Shown here in pieces: positions 44,624 through 53,913 of a stretch of DNA of 64,000 nucleotides. Source of the stretch: Paracnuella aquatica. Lineage in GTDB: Bacteria > Bacteroidota > Bacteroidia > Chitinophagales > Chitinophagaceae. The notes beneath the pieces are model-generated. The model saw nothing but the letters and a program-made list of their open reading frames with translations, ran no database searches and was not told the origin of the DNA. The translations under genes were made by a program, and so were the position numbers. The DNA lies in NCBI RefSeq assembly GCF_003332885.2, contig NZ_QOWJ01000009.1, forward strand, positions 1-64,000, written 5' to 3'. The stretch's first letter is position 1, and every line of letters begins with the position of its first letter.

Positions 44624-44811
44624 GGCATTAATCGTTTAGTTGAGATTAAATTGTCTTACAATGCACGAAACAATATAGTCCAAAAAAAATGTTAATGAAA
44701 ATTGCCGCTTTAAAACTTTTCAACACATATTGCACTAGTAACCAAGACCCTTGCTGCATCAGTATTTGCTGAGAACTAAAAATTTGGGCACTAAAAAGCT
44801 GCCCAATAAAA

Positions 44812-44842
44812 CCGGTTAAAATACTGGTAGTGCCGGTTAAAA
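44812..44842. promoter_or_regulatory. Direct repeat, candidate regulator site
   Basis: CCGGTTAAAA occurs at 44812-44821 and 44833-44842, spaced 21 bases (two helical turns), about 190 bases upstream of susC. Confidence 0.35.
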
Positions 44843-44947
44843 ATTGAAAATGCGTTTTTTTGGCCATTTTAAACTCTTCAGTTTTTTACCATGCTAACGG
44901 GCCATTTTAAAGGAAAAAGCTGCAACATTTTGCCCCATTTATAAGCA

Positions 44948-44980
44948 CAAAAATGCCGCTGAATCAGCGGCATTTTTGTG
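44948..44980 (-). terminator. Terminator after stress protein gene
   Basis: CAAAAATGCCGCTGA and TCAGCGGCATTTTTG form a perfect hairpin with A and T runs, just beyond the stop at 44999. Confidence 0.85.
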
Positions 44981-44998
44981 GGTCAACGTTGTTGAACG

Positions 44999-45943
44999 TT
45001 AAAGACTGCGATTGGTATTGTCGCGGAGATTGTCCCGCAGGTCATTGTCGGTATCCCGATAGTCTGATTCGCGCAGGTCGTTGTCGCGCAACAGGCTGTT
45101 GTCATTCAAGCTTACATCGCTGCGGTCGGTGTAATCCCGGTCGCTGCGATCAGTTGAACGACTCCGGTCGCCCAGTTGCTCCACATCCACATCGGTACTA
45201 CGTACCGTGTCGCGAATGGTTTCATCGCGTTCCGTTGTTTCTTTACTCAGGCGCACCTCTTCCACCACGCGGGCTTCTTTGTTTACCACAGGTACTTCTG
45301 CCCTTTCGGTCAGTTCTATTTCGCCTTCACGAAATGCACCCATTTCGCCGGTGCCTACCGGGCGGTCTACAGGGTTACGGTCCACACGTACATGCTCTTC
45401 GCGCAGGCGCACATGTTCTTCCACAGGGCGCTCCACAATGCGGCTGCGTACCCGCACACCACCGGTTTCTTCAGAACGTTTGCCTACGTTTAGGTCTTCC
45501 CGAATCACGGGAATGGTCTGGTCGCGGTCGCCACGGAAATCACCCCGTTCGCTGTAATCGCTGCCGGTACCTGATGCGTTCAACCTCGATGAGCGTTCGT
45601 CTACATCGATGGCACCATACTCGTCCAGCAGGTCAGCGGCACGTTCTGCCTCGCTGTCCGACTGGGCGTGCACAGTTACAACACAATCACTGGTTTTGGC
45701 CACGCGGCTGTAGCGGGTAGCCTCATCATCATCGCCACCAAACAGGTTTCTAAAAAACCGCGTGATGCCACTTTCATGGTCCCGGTCACGGTCGGTATCG
45801 GTGTAAGAAACACCGGTGGTGCTGCTGTCCCGTCCCGAAGAAATATCAATCCGATCCCTGCTGATTCCTGCGCTTTGGAGTTGCGCTACTGCACGTTCCG
45901 CTTCATTTCGGTTGTCAAAAAAACCGATCACTGTTTGAGCCAT
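44999..45943 (-). CDS. General stress protein 17M-like / DUF2382 protein
   Basis: This 314-residue soluble protein has an N-terminal domain of the general stress protein 17M type (QTVIGFFDNRNEAERAVAQL), a linker, and a DUF2382 domain (YsnF/AvaK-like) at about residues 140-245 (QTIPVIREDLNVGKR, then VRVRSRIVERPVEEHVRL). The C terminus is a low-complexity, highly charged Asp/Arg/Ser/Asn tail (NDNSLLRDNDLRESDYRDTD). A good GGAGG lies six bases before the ATG at 45943, an unusually strong site. Related proteins are induced by stress or desiccation, but their activity is not known. It is followed, on the minus strand after a 39-base gap from the other DUF2382 gene, by its own terminator. Confidence 0.88.
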   Translation of the reverse strand: MAQTVIGFFDNRNEAERAVAQLQSAGISRDRIDISSGRDSSTTGVSYTDTDRDRDHESGITRFFRNLFGGDDDEATRYSRVAKTSDCVVTVHAQSDSEAERAADLLDEYGAIDVDERSSRLNASGTGSDYSERGDFRGDRDQTIPVIREDLNVGKRSEETGGVRVRSRIVERPVEEHVRLREEHVRVDRNPVDRPVGTGEMGAFREGEIELTERAEVPVVNKEARVVEEVRLSKETTERDETIRDTVRSTDVDVEQLGDRSRSTDRSDRDYTDRSDVSLNDNSLLRDNDLRESDYRDTDNDLRDNLRDNTNRSL

Positions 45944-45982
45944 AATAGCCTCCTATATTTAATGGTTAAGGGAAAACATTGT

Positions 45983-46438
45983 TTAAAATCGTTCGGTGCT
46001 GTCCTCGCCGTTGCGGGTACGCTCTACCTGCACCGATTCTTTGAGCAGCGAAATTTCCTGCATCAGCGGCGTTTCGGTTACCTGGCGTGTAATGCGCAGT
46101 TCCTCCACCACTTCGTATCGTTTTTGCACCACGGTAAATTCCCGTGTTACAGGTATGATCATTACATCGCCTTCGTACCGCACCGAAGGTGGTGGGGTAT
46201 CCTGCACCTGGTTTACCGGCACCCGCTCTATATGGTATGACTCATTGACTACGGGCAGGTTCACCACCGTGTTTTCTTCGCTCACTGTTTTGTGTATGCG
46301 CACCTTTCCGGTTTCCACCACTTCGCGGCTGATCACTGCAAACTCTTCCATTACCGGAATCACCTGTTGTTTGCCGCCGTTGGCAGCATCGGGTTGTTGC
46401 AGGTGTGGGTTGTTTTGAGCGTCGTTGATGTTATTCAT
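45983..46438 (-). CDS. DUF2382 domain protein
   Basis: This 151-residue soluble protein is essentially one DUF2382 domain (QVIPVMEEFAVISREVVETG, then KVRIHKTVSEENTVVNLPV) with a polar N-terminal tail rich in Asn. Family members often sit near other stress genes. It lies 39 bases before the 314-residue relative and is probably co-transcribed with it. The mRNA start region carries a GGAGGA/TCCTCC inverted repeat at 46443-46456 that contains a Shine-Dalgarno-like sequence. Confidence 0.85.
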   Translation of the reverse strand: MNNINDAQNNPHLQQPDAANGGKQQVIPVMEEFAVISREVVETGKVRIHKTVSEENTVVNLPVVNESYHIERVPVNQVQDTPPPSVRYEGDVMIIPVTREFTVVQKRYEVVEELRITRQVTETPLMQEISLLKESVQVERTRNGEDSTERF

Positions 46439-46442
46439 AGCA

Positions 46443-46456
46443 GGAGGATGTCCTCC
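46443..46456 (-). promoter_or_regulatory. Short palindrome over a Shine-Dalgarno-like sequence
   Basis: On the minus strand GGAGG, ACAT, CCTCC can form a five-pair GC-rich hairpin, hiding the GGAGG about 13 bases before the ATG at 46438. Confidence 0.35.
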
Positions 46457-46703
46457 AAATGCGTGCCCTTTTGGGCTGCCCCTTTAAAAGGGCTGAAATG
46501 GAGTAGCATGAGCATCATGCTGGCTAATTGAGGTGTATATAAAATTTCCCACAAGCAATCCACTATTTTATTTATAAACGAAAAAGCTATTAAACATAGT
46601 GGCTAAAATCTGCTCTGGGTAAGGATTACAAGCTAAAAGCATCTGCCTGATTTTCCTCAACCGCAAATTTTAACAAATCAAAATAGGAATCAACCCCATC
46701 ACC

Positions 46704-46711
46704 TATCTTTG
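46704..46711 (+). promoter_or_regulatory. Candidate -7 box for pyrophosphatase
   Basis: TATCTTTG matches TAnnTTTG exactly and would give a leader of about 130 bases. Confidence 0.4.
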
Positions 46712-46845
46712 GCAACTATCGAAAATTGCTGCCACTGCTTTGCCCGTTTTACGGGCTTTCATTTAAGTGTGCCGTCAGCTGCCATTTTAATGAATTGAAA
46801 AAGCCCAGGGCCTGCAAGGACCACTAAAACCCAAAACAATCGTAC

Positions 46846-49068
46846 ATGAACACAACCGTGTTGTATCTCGTTCCACTAATGGGCCTTATTGGCCTCCTTT
46901 ACACCTTATGGAAATTTAGCTGGGTGAGTAAACAGGATGCGGGCACCGACCGCATGAAGGAAATTGCCCATTACATCGCCGAAGGCGCCATGGCGTTCTT
47001 ACGTGCCGAATGGAAGATCCTGACCTATTTTGTTTTGATCGTTGGGCTGCTTTTGGGCTTTATGGCCAGCCGCAACCCGCACTCCCACTGGTTTATAGCC
47101 GTTGCGTTTGTGATTGGTGCGTTCTTTAGTGCACTGGCAGGTTATATCGGAATGCGTGCCGCAACCAAAGCCAACGTTCGCACAGCGCATGCAGCCCGCA
47201 CCTCGCTTTCCAAAGCGCTTAATGTTTCCTTTACCGGCGGCGCCGTTATGGGTATGGGCGTAGCCGGACTGGCCGTACTGGGTTTGGGAAGTTTGTTCAT
47301 TGCCCTGCATGCTTATTTTGCGCAGGGTGCCGATGTAAATTCAGCCGAAATGCTGCGAGCCATTGAAGTGCTCACCGGCTTTTCACTAGGTGCCGAAAGC
47401 ATTGCCTTGTTTGCTCGTGTAGGTGGCGGTATTTATACCAAAGCTGCCGACGTTGGCGCCGACCTGGTGGGTAAAGTAGAAGCAGGCATCCCCGAAGATG
47501 ACCCGCGCAACCCTGCTACCATTGCCGACAACGTAGGCGATAACGTAGGCGATGTGGCTGGTATGGGCGCCGACCTTTTTGGTTCTTATGTAGCCACAGT
47601 TCTGGCCACTATCGTACTGGGACAGGAAACCAATTCAGATGATGCATTCGGTGGATTTGCACCCATTTTATTACCCATGCTCATTGCAGGTGTAGGCATC
47701 CTGTTTTCTATCATAGGTACTTTCTTTGTGCGCATTTCCGACAAAGCCGGAGTTAGTACAGCTGCTGTACAAACTGCCCTGAACATGGGCAACTGGGGCT
47801 CCATTGTTTTAACAGCCATTGCCTCTTACTTTTTGGTAAACTGGCTGATGCCCGAAACCATGACCCTGCGTGGCAACGAGTTTACCAAAAACGGTGTGTT
47901 TGGTGCCATCATTGTGGGCCTGGTTGTGGGCACGCTCATGAGCGTCATTACCGAATATTATACCGCTATGGGCAAACGCCCGGTTAATTCCATCATCCGC
48001 CAGTCGGGTACCGGCCACGCCACCAACGTAATTGGCGGTTTGGCTGTGGGCATGGAATCTACATTTTTGCCCATCCTGGTTTTGGCTGGTGGCATCTGGG
48101 GTTCGTACGAAATGGCGGGCCTGTATGGTGTGGCTATTGCCGCTGCCGGTATGATGGCTACCACTGCCATGCAGCTGGCGATTGATGCTTTTGGCCCGAT
48201 TGCCGACAACGCAGGCGGTATTGCCGAAATGAGCGAACTGCCTAAAGATGTGCGTGAAAAAACCGATACGCTGGATGCCGTGGGTAACACCACTGCTGCT
48301 ACCGGCAAAGGTTTTGCTATTGCCTCCGCGGCACTTACTGCACTGGCGCTGTTTGCGGCTTTTGTGGGTGTGGCCGGTATTGAAGGCATCGATATTTACA
48401 AAGCCGATGTACTTGCCTGTCTTTTTGTGGGCGGCATGATTCCCTTTATTTTCTCGTCGCTGGCCATCCGCGCCGTAGGTGAAGCGGCCATGGCGATGGT
48501 TGAAGAAGTGCGCCGCCAGTTCCGCGAAATTCCGGGCATTATGGAAGGAAAAGGCAAACCCGAATACGACAAATGCGTAGCTATTTCAACCGAAGCTTCC
48601 ATTAAAAAAATGATGCTGCCCGGTGCCATTGCCATCGTATCGCCAATCATTGTGGGCTTTTTGATGGGCCCCGAAGCGCTGGGCGGATTTTTGGCCGGTG
48701 CTACGGTAAGCGGTGTACTGATGGGTATGTTTCAAAACAATGCCGGCGGTGCCTGGGACAATGCCAAAAAGAGCTTTGAAAAAGGCGTAGACATCAACGG
48801 GCAAAAATATTACAAAGGTTCTGATCCGCACAAAGCTTCGGTAACGGGTGATACCGTGGGGGATCCATTTAAAGATACCTCCGGCCCGTCGATGAATATC
48901 CTCATCAAACTGATGTCGATTGTTTCGCTGGTTATTGCCCCAACGCTGGCCATTACATTTAATACAAAAAATAATTCAGAGACCGGTGCAGCGAAAGCAG
49001 AACGCAGTTGGTCTAATAAAGCAGAATCAACAAAAACAACAGCCGCATCAACGGCGCTCTATAAATGA
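46846..49068 (+). CDS. hppA: Membrane-bound ion-translocating pyrophosphatase
   Basis: This 740-residue protein with about 16 membrane helices couples pyrophosphate hydrolysis to ion pumping. The pyrophosphate-binding motifs are intact: [42 protein letters not shown] and the C-terminal [19 protein letters not shown]-like segment. GNTTAA near residue 480, with Ala rather than Lys, points to the potassium-dependent class. In the sixth helix the sequence reads GSYVATVLA, lacking the Glu of the usual GSYAE; this Glu is linked to ion selectivity, so the pumped ion (proton or sodium) cannot be assigned simply. It lies upstream of a convergent PfkB kinase and near a P-type cation ATPase. Confidence 0.94.
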   Translation: MNTTVLYLVPLMGLIGLLYTLWKFSWVSKQDAGTDRMKEIAHYIAEGAMAFLRAEWKILTYFVLIVGLLLGFMASRNPHSHWFIAVAFVIGAFFSALAGYIGMRAATKANVRTAHAARTSLSKALNVSFTGGAVMGMGVAGLAVLGLGSLFIALHAYFAQGADVNSAEMLRAIEVLTGFSLGAESIALFARVGGGIYTKAADVGADLVGKVEAGIPEDDPRNPATIADNVGDNVGDVAGMGADLFGSYVATVLATIVLGQETNSDDAFGGFAPILLPMLIAGVGILFSIIGTFFVRISDKAGVSTAAVQTALNMGNWGSIVLTAIASYFLVNWLMPETMTLRGNEFTKNGVFGAIIVGLVVGTLMSVITEYYTAMGKRPVNSIIRQSGTGHATNVIGGLAVGMESTFLPILVLAGGIWGSYEMAGLYGVAIAAAGMMATTAMQLAIDAFGPIADNAGGIAEMSELPKDVREKTDTLDAVGNTTAATGKGFAIASAALTALALFAAFVGVAGIEGIDIYKADVLACLFVGGMIPFIFSSLAIRAVGEAAMAMVEEVRRQFREIPGIMEGKGKPEYDKCVAISTEASIKKMMLPGAIAIVSPIIVGFLMGPEALGGFLAGATVSGVLMGMFQNNAGGAWDNAKKSFEKGVDINGQKYYKGSDPHKASVTGDTVGDPFKDTSGPSMNILIKLMSIVSLVIAPTLAITFNTKNNSETGAAKAERSWSNKAESTKTTAASTALYK

Positions 49069-49095
49069 TTTCTGCTTTGTGAGAAGAACAACCAC

Positions 49096-49123
49096 GCCCC
49101 TGCACCAAGCGGGGGCTTTTTTA
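49096..49123 (+). terminator. Terminator after pyrophosphatase
   Basis: GCCCC and GGGGC arms around a loop, followed by a TTTTTTA run. A further long hairpin of repeat type follows at 49134. Confidence 0.65.
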
Positions 49124-49133
49124 TTGAATAAAA

Positions 49134-49204
49134 AATTGAAAAGGCAAAAGTCAAAATGCGCAGCAGTGTTTCTTTTGCTGGTTTTGACTTTTGCCTTTTC
49201 AATT
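49134..49204. repeat. Perfect 23-base inverted repeat
   Basis: AATTGAAAAGGCAAAAGTC (arm 49134-49156, 23 bases) is the exact complement of 49182-49204, with a 25-base loop. It has the same core (AAAAGTCAAAA) as the hairpin at 14308-14348 and is placed between convergent genes. Confidence 0.85.
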
Positions 49205-49215
49205 GGAAGCTCATC

Positions 49216-50160
49216 CTATAATTCCGCCATCGTCTGAACCCGAAGTTTGGGGAGCAGCCGGTCCACGTCTTCTTTGTGACACAACTCGGTGCCGGGATTC
49301 ATTGTTGCGGCGGTGCCTGCAGCAACGCCCAGGCTCAATATCTCCTGGTTCGATTTTCCCTGGAACAACGCCAACACCATCGCCGCCACCATACTGTCGC
49401 CGGCGCCAACGGTGCTCAATTTGCGCACAGGCGGCGGCGTTACAATCACCACTTCCTCGGCACTCACCAGCACTGCGCCGGAGGGGCCCATCGAAACCGC
49501 CACCAATTCGCATTCGCCACGGGCAATAATTTCGCGGGCCACATCATCTACCCGCTCCATGTGGATCTCCTCTTTACCCACCAGCGAACTCAGTTCGGCA
49601 ATGTTTGGTTTTAGTAAAAAAACGCCTTCGCTTGCGGCACGTTTCAACGCTTCGCCCGAAGTATCTGCGATAAAGCGGGCGCCTTTTTGTTTGGCAATGG
49701 CCGCCAGCCGGGCAAAAATATCGAGCGGCACGCCGGGCGGAAGGCTTCCACTGGCCACCAGGTATCTTAAGCCTTCGAGGTTTTCAATTGCTTCCATCAA
49801 CTGGTACAGTTCCACATCGGTGATGGGTGTTCCGGGCAAGCCAAAACGAAACTGCCCGTTGGTGGAATCATCCACCACAATCAGGTTTTCGCGTGTTGCC
49901 CCCGATACCGGCACAACCTGCTGCGGAATACCCTCACCTTCGAGCAACTCCTGTAGAAATTTTCCGGTATACCCACCAGCTGGGTACACAGCCAGGGCTT
50001 CGCCGCCCAGTTGTTTAATGGCCCGCGCTATGTTGATGCCGCCGCCACCGGGCTCGTAGCGCGGTTGCGAACAACGCAGTTTTTTCTCTGGTATCATCGC
50101 CGGCACCGTGGTGCTTTTATCAATGCATGGACTGAACGTGATGGTTACAATGGGAAACAT
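49216..50160 (-). CDS. PfkB-family phosphofructokinase/hexose kinase
   Basis: This 314-residue cytoplasmic sugar kinase is of the 1-phosphofructokinase/6-phosphofructokinase-2 branch. It starts with VTITFSPCIDKSTTV and YEPGGGGINIARAIKQLG, the sugar-binding part with GGG-x-N. The anion-hole and catalytic base motif is STVGAGDSMVAAMV near the C terminus. The length matches PfkB/FruK/LacC (about 310). It could make fructose 1,6-bisphosphate by phosphorylating fructose 6-phosphate or fructose 1-phosphate. No PTS gene is adjacent, which favours the PfkB type, but specificity is open. It is convergent with hppA and 207 bases upstream of the P-type ATPase end on the same strand. Confidence 0.9.
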   Translation of the reverse strand: MFPIVTITFSPCIDKSTTVPAMIPEKKLRCSQPRYEPGGGGINIARAIKQLGGEALAVYPAGGYTGKFLQELLEGEGIPQQVVPVSGATRENLIVVDDSTNGQFRFGLPGTPITDVELYQLMEAIENLEGLRYLVASGSLPPGVPLDIFARLAAIAKQKGARFIADTSGEALKRAASEGVFLLKPNIAELSSLVGKEEIHMERVDDVAREIIARGECELVAVSMGPSGAVLVSAEEVVIVTPPPVRKLSTVGAGDSMVAAMVLALFQGKSNQEILSLGVAAGTAATMNPGTELCHKEDVDRLLPKLRVQTMAEL

Positions 50161-50367
50161 GGGCGCAATGTTTTGAATAAAAAATGCAGCAGTGCCGGGG
50201 CATGCCAGTGTATCAAGACCTGTTTATGTTTACGTCAATTACGGCTTCATGCTGTAGCAAAACCGGGACCGCAAAAGCGGCAACAACAAACAATCGCTCT
50301 GCACCCTACAATTTAAACCAACGAAGGGGCCCTTTGCATTGATTAAGTTCAGGTGGCTTATTAATAT

Positions 50368-52968
50368 TTATGCGGCTTTTGGCAGCGGCCCTTTTTTGCG
50401 CTTGAAAATCTTTTCAATTTCAACGGCTATAAATACAATAGAAGAGAGGCCCACTGCTATGCCCAGCTCGGAAAGGGTAAGTGCCTGTGTGCGGAAAATA
50501 GGCTGCAGCCAGGGCACATATATGACGGCCAGTTGCAACAGCAACGTAAGCAATACCGCACCCAGCAAGGCTTTGTTGGAAAAAATACCTTGTGAAAAAA
50601 GCGATTCCCTGTCGGAGCGGATGGCAAACACATGCCCCATCTGGCTAAAGCACAACACAGTAAACACCATCGTTTGCCATTTCGAAGAATCGATGTACAG
50701 GTATTGTGTAAATATGGAAACAAAGCCAAGCAACAAGCCTACCCAAATAATATGCACGCCGAGGCCGCCAGCAAAAACACTTTCTTTAGGATGGCGCGGT
50801 GGTCGGTTCATGATGTCTTTTTCGGCGGGCTCCATCGCCAACGCCAAACCGGGCAAGCCATCAGTAACCAAGTTTACCCATAATATATGCACGGGTAATA
50901 ACGGTATAGGCAAACCGAAAAACGGCGCAAGAAAAATTACCCAGATTTCACCGGTGTTTCCGGTCATGGCATACTTGATAAACTTGCGGATATTATCGTA
51001 AATGCGGCGGCCACTACGCACTGCCTTAACAATGGTGGCAAAATTGTCATCGAGTAAAATAAGATCGGCTGCTTCTTTGGAAACATCGGTGCCGGTGATG
51101 CCCATGGCCACACCAATGTCGGAGCGCTTCAACGATGGTGCATCGTTCACGCCATCGCCGGTCATGGCTACAAACTGGCCGGCCGCTTGCAGTGCTTTTA
51201 CAATGTTAAGTTTTTGCTCCGGCGACACCCGTGCATATACAAACACCTGCGGCACCGTATTGGCAAATTCCTCTTCCGACATTTTACTCAACTCAGATCC
51301 CGAAAGTGCACGGCCACCGGGCTCCACCATACCCAGGCGTTCGGCAATATTGCGGGCTGTAAGCGGGTGATCGCCGGTGATCATCATGGGCCTGATGCCG
51401 GCCTTGCGGCACTCCGCAATCGCTGCTTTTGCTTCTTCACGCGGCGGATCAATGATGCCGGCAAGTCCGATCAATTGCAGGTCTTGCTCCATGGTATCGG
51501 CATCTAACCGGCCGGGCAGTTGCGCTAATTTTTTTTCGGCAAAACCCAGCACCCGCAGCCCATCCGCCGACATCTGTTCATTTACCTGCTGGTATTGTTC
51601 GCGGTCACCATCACTGATGCCGCTGACCCGGTCGAGCAATACATCGACCGCTCCTTTTGTGATCAGCCAAAATCCATCGTCGGTGCGGTGGATGGTGGTC
51701 ATTAATTTCCGGTCGGAGTCAAAAGGAATTTCGGCGCTGATGGGAAACTGCTCCAGGGCCTGTTGCCGGGATACACCCAATTGGCCAGCAAGGTTGTACA
51801 AGGCAATTTCGGTAGGGTCGCCGGTGAGGCCGCCGTCCTTGTTTGGCTCCACGTTGTTGTTTAACGCCATGGCCTGTAACAGGCCTTGTTGATCTGGGTC
51901 TTTGAAAGCTTCAGCCCAAGTTTGCTCATTCCATATTTCGCCACGTGCAAAAACCTTTTCCACCGTCATGCGGTTTTCGGTGAGGGTGCCTGTTTTATCG
52001 GAACAGATATAAGTAACTGACCCCAAAGTTTCCACAGCGGGCAGGTTGCGCACCAGCGCTTTTTGACCGGCCATGCGCCGTGCACCCAACGCCAATGTAA
52101 TAGACACCAGCGAGGGCAGCGCTTCGGGGATAGCGGCCACTGCCAGCGAAATAGCGGTGAGCAACATCAGCACGGGGCGTTCGCCGCGCAGCAAGCCAAA
52201 TGCAAAAACAATGGCGCAAATAATGAGCACGATCAGGGCCAGTCGTTTGCCCAATTGCGTGAGGCGGCGTTGCAGTGGCGTGGCTACTTCTGCTTCATCA
52301 AGCATGGTGGCAATGCGCCCCAATTCAGTATTCATGCCGGTGCCTACCACCACCCCACGACCTTTGCCGAAAGTGACAAGTGTGCTTTTATAAGCCATGT
52401 TTGCCCGGTCGCCTAAGGGCAAAGATTCTTCAGTCAGTGCGTCTGTTATTTTATCTACTGGTGCCGATTCGCCGGTAAGGGATGCCTCTTCGGCTTTCAG
52501 TGCATTGGCTTCAAACAGCCGCAGGTCGGCGGGCACAATATCACCGGCTTCGAGCAACACCACATCGCCGGGTACCAATCCTACCGCAGGCCGCATGCCC
52601 ACTACACCTTCGCGCATGATCCGTGCATTGGCCACCGCCATTTGTTTTAGCGCCTGCATGGCTTTTTCGGCGCGGAACTCCTGCACAAAACCCAGTACCG
52701 CATTTACCAACACAATGACAACGATTGCAATGGTGTCGACAAGTTCGCCCATGAAGCCCGAAATAACAGCCGCCACCAACAACACAAGGATCATAAAATC
52801 CTTGAACTGGTTGAGCAAAATACCCCACACGGTTTTGCCTTTTGCCGACTGTATTTCGTTAGGTCCCCACTGCTCCTGCGCCTGTGCGGCAGCCGCCTCC
52901 GTCAGCCCTTTTTCAGTGCTGTTGAGCGAACGGAAAACTTCGGCTACTGGTTGTTGATAGTATTCCAT
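50368..52968 (-). CDS. P2A-type cation-transporting ATPase (calcium pump-like)
   Basis: This 866-residue P-type ATPase probably exports calcium from the cytoplasm. The N-terminal cation-ATPase domain includes [18 protein letters not shown]. The actuator motif TGES is present (SLTGESAPV). The phosphorylated Asp is Asp324 in [11 protein letters not shown]. The fourth membrane helix has IPEALP (IPEGLP in SERCA-type pumps), the fifth has NTGE and the sixth has NLVTDGLP, together matching calcium-binding site II residues. [12 protein letters not shown] closes the P domain. Site I ligands are less clear, so one ion per cycle is likely. No regulator is adjacent. It is divergent in sense from no gene and is read before the DUF4142 gene on the same strand, with 191 bases between. 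Confidence 0.9.
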   Translation of the reverse strand: MEYYQQPVAEVFRSLNSTEKGLTEAAAAQAQEQWGPNEIQSAKGKTVWGILLNQFKDFMILVLLVAAVISGFMGELVDTIAIVVIVLVNAVLGFVQEFRAEKAMQALKQMAVANARIMREGVVGMRPAVGLVPGDVVLLEAGDIVPADLRLFEANALKAEEASLTGESAPVDKITDALTEESLPLGDRANMAYKSTLVTFGKGRGVVVGTGMNTELGRIATMLDEAEVATPLQRRLTQLGKRLALIVLIICAIVFAFGLLRGERPVLMLLTAISLAVAAIPEALPSLVSITLALGARRMAGQKALVRNLPAVETLGSVTYICSDKTGTLTENRMTVEKVFARGEIWNEQTWAEAFKDPDQQGLLQAMALNNNVEPNKDGGLTGDPTEIALYNLAGQLGVSRQQALEQFPISAEIPFDSDRKLMTTIHRTDDGFWLITKGAVDVLLDRVSGISDGDREQYQQVNEQMSADGLRVLGFAEKKLAQLPGRLDADTMEQDLQLIGLAGIIDPPREEAKAAIAECRKAGIRPMMITGDHPLTARNIAERLGMVEPGGRALSGSELSKMSEEEFANTVPQVFVYARVSPEQKLNIVKALQAAGQFVAMTGDGVNDAPSLKRSDIGVAMGITGTDVSKEAADLILLDDNFATIVKAVRSGRRIYDNIRKFIKYAMTGNTGEIWVIFLAPFFGLPIPLLPVHILWVNLVTDGLPGLALAMEPAEKDIMNRPPRHPKESVFAGGLGVHIIWVGLLLGFVSIFTQYLYIDSSKWQTMVFTVLCFSQMGHVFAIRSDRESLFSQGIFSNKALLGAVLLTLLLQLAVIYVPWLQPIFRTQALTLSELGIAVGLSSIVFIAVEIEKIFKRKKGPLPKAA

Positions 52969-53100
52969 AACCTGTTGTTGATACCAAGAAAGTTAAAACA
53001 AACCAGCGGTAAACCGGTTTAAAAGAATGCTGCTGTAACCGTTCATTCATTGCTGCAGCAATGGTGTATCGGCGTTCATTTTTATATAAAGGGACCACAA

Positions 53101-53142
53101 AAGAAAAGGCCGGGTTCAAAGCGAACTACGGCCATTTCTTTT
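53101..53142 (-). terminator. Terminator after DUF4142 gene
   Basis: On the minus strand AAAAGAAATGGCCG pairs with CGGCCTTTTCTTTT with one mismatch, around a long loop, with a T-rich end. Confidence 0.6.
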
Positions 53143-53159
53143 ACTAATTACCTAAAAAG

Positions 53160-53678
53160 TTAACGGATCCGTTTAGCAATCGTATCAGCCATGGTCAGGT
53201 GCATTTGAATTTTCGGCAACATGGTTTGTGCATAATTGCGTAACTGCTCATTGTTGCCGCTGCGGATTTCCTCCTGCGTTATACTGCGGGCCATATCATG
53301 CGCAGGAATTTGTGTTACAATGTACGCCGAATCAAAACTTTTTCCGCTCAGGCCCATTAGCACCGGCATTAGCGAAGCCGCCATTGCATTAAGTGAATCT
53401 GCTGGCCGGCTCACGCCAATGTTGTTGGCAATCTCGGTCATCTGGGTTTCGGCCATGGTGTGGTCGGTGATCATCATTTGGGCAAAATTGCGCACCGACA
53501 CATCAGTGGCTTTTGCCAGGGCCAGGTTGGCCAAAGAAATTTCGCTGCGGTTAGATAAGGTAATGTCCCGCACAAAAGCTTTGTCCTGAGCGGTCAGGTT
53601 GTCGTCGTTTTCATCTTTGGTGCAAGCAGTAAATAACAGGGTCAGCGCCAGTCCGCCAAAGGCCAGCAAATTTTTCAT
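53160..53678 (-). CDS. DUF4142 lipoprotein
   Basis: This 172-residue lipoprotein (lipobox FTAC at about residues 16-19) carries a DUF4142 domain: LTAQDKAFVRDITLSNRSEI, then SLANLALAKATDVSVRNFAQ MMITDHT-type helices. It resembles a four-helix, ferritin-like bundle in the periplasm. Such proteins occur widely without assigned function. The start at 53678 gives a proper signal. It is probably monocistronic. Confidence 0.88.
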   Translation of the reverse strand: MKNLLAFGGLALTLLFTACTKDENDDNLTAQDKAFVRDITLSNRSEISLANLALAKATDVSVRNFAQMMITDHTMAETQMTEIANNIGVSRPADSLNAMAASLMPVLMGLSGKSFDSAYIVTQIPAHDMARSITQEEIRSGNNEQLRNYAQTMLPKIQMHLTMADTIAKRIR

Positions 53679-53902
53679 ACTGTGTTTTTTTAAAAAGGTT
53701 AGCGATTGAAACAAGGGGCAACATGCCCATAAGCAGGTGGGGAAACAAATACTATGCTACTCGTGCCTTTTGTTTTAAACAGAGAATATCTAACCCGGCG
53801 GTATTCGGTGGGCAAAAAAGTTTCGGGGAAATGGTATTGCAGCAGTGTCAATGCAGATGCACGTCTAATCAAGCATCGCTTCTTTCGCCCCAGGCAAATG
53901 TT

Positions 53903-53910
53903 TACATTTG
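53903..53910 (+). promoter_or_regulatory. Candidate -7 box for sterol desaturase-like gene
   Basis: TACATTTG matches TAnnTTTG exactly and ends three bases before the ATG at 53914, so a leaderless mRNA is expected. Confidence 0.5.
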
Positions 53911-53913
53911 GAT

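Larger units (their letters stand above)
44624..44998. other. Upstream region of susC
   Basis: No convincing gene. An AT-rich region holding two CCGGTTAAAA direct repeats and the terminator of the downstream-reading DUF2382 gene. A 73-codon frame on the minus strand lacks any family resemblance and is not called. Confidence 0.55.
46439..46845. other. Divergent region between stress proteins and pyrophosphatase
   Basis: No gene seen. It holds the GGAGGA/TCCTCC palindrome (46443-46456), a GCCCTTTT/AAAAGGGC inverted repeat (46465-46493) and a promoter-like box for the pyrophosphatase (46704-46711). Confidence 0.55.

Noticed and set aside
44646-44867. 73-codon frame on the minus strand upstream of susC
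   Set aside because: No homology-like features, lies in an AT-rich promoter region, and has no ribosome binding site; probably chance.
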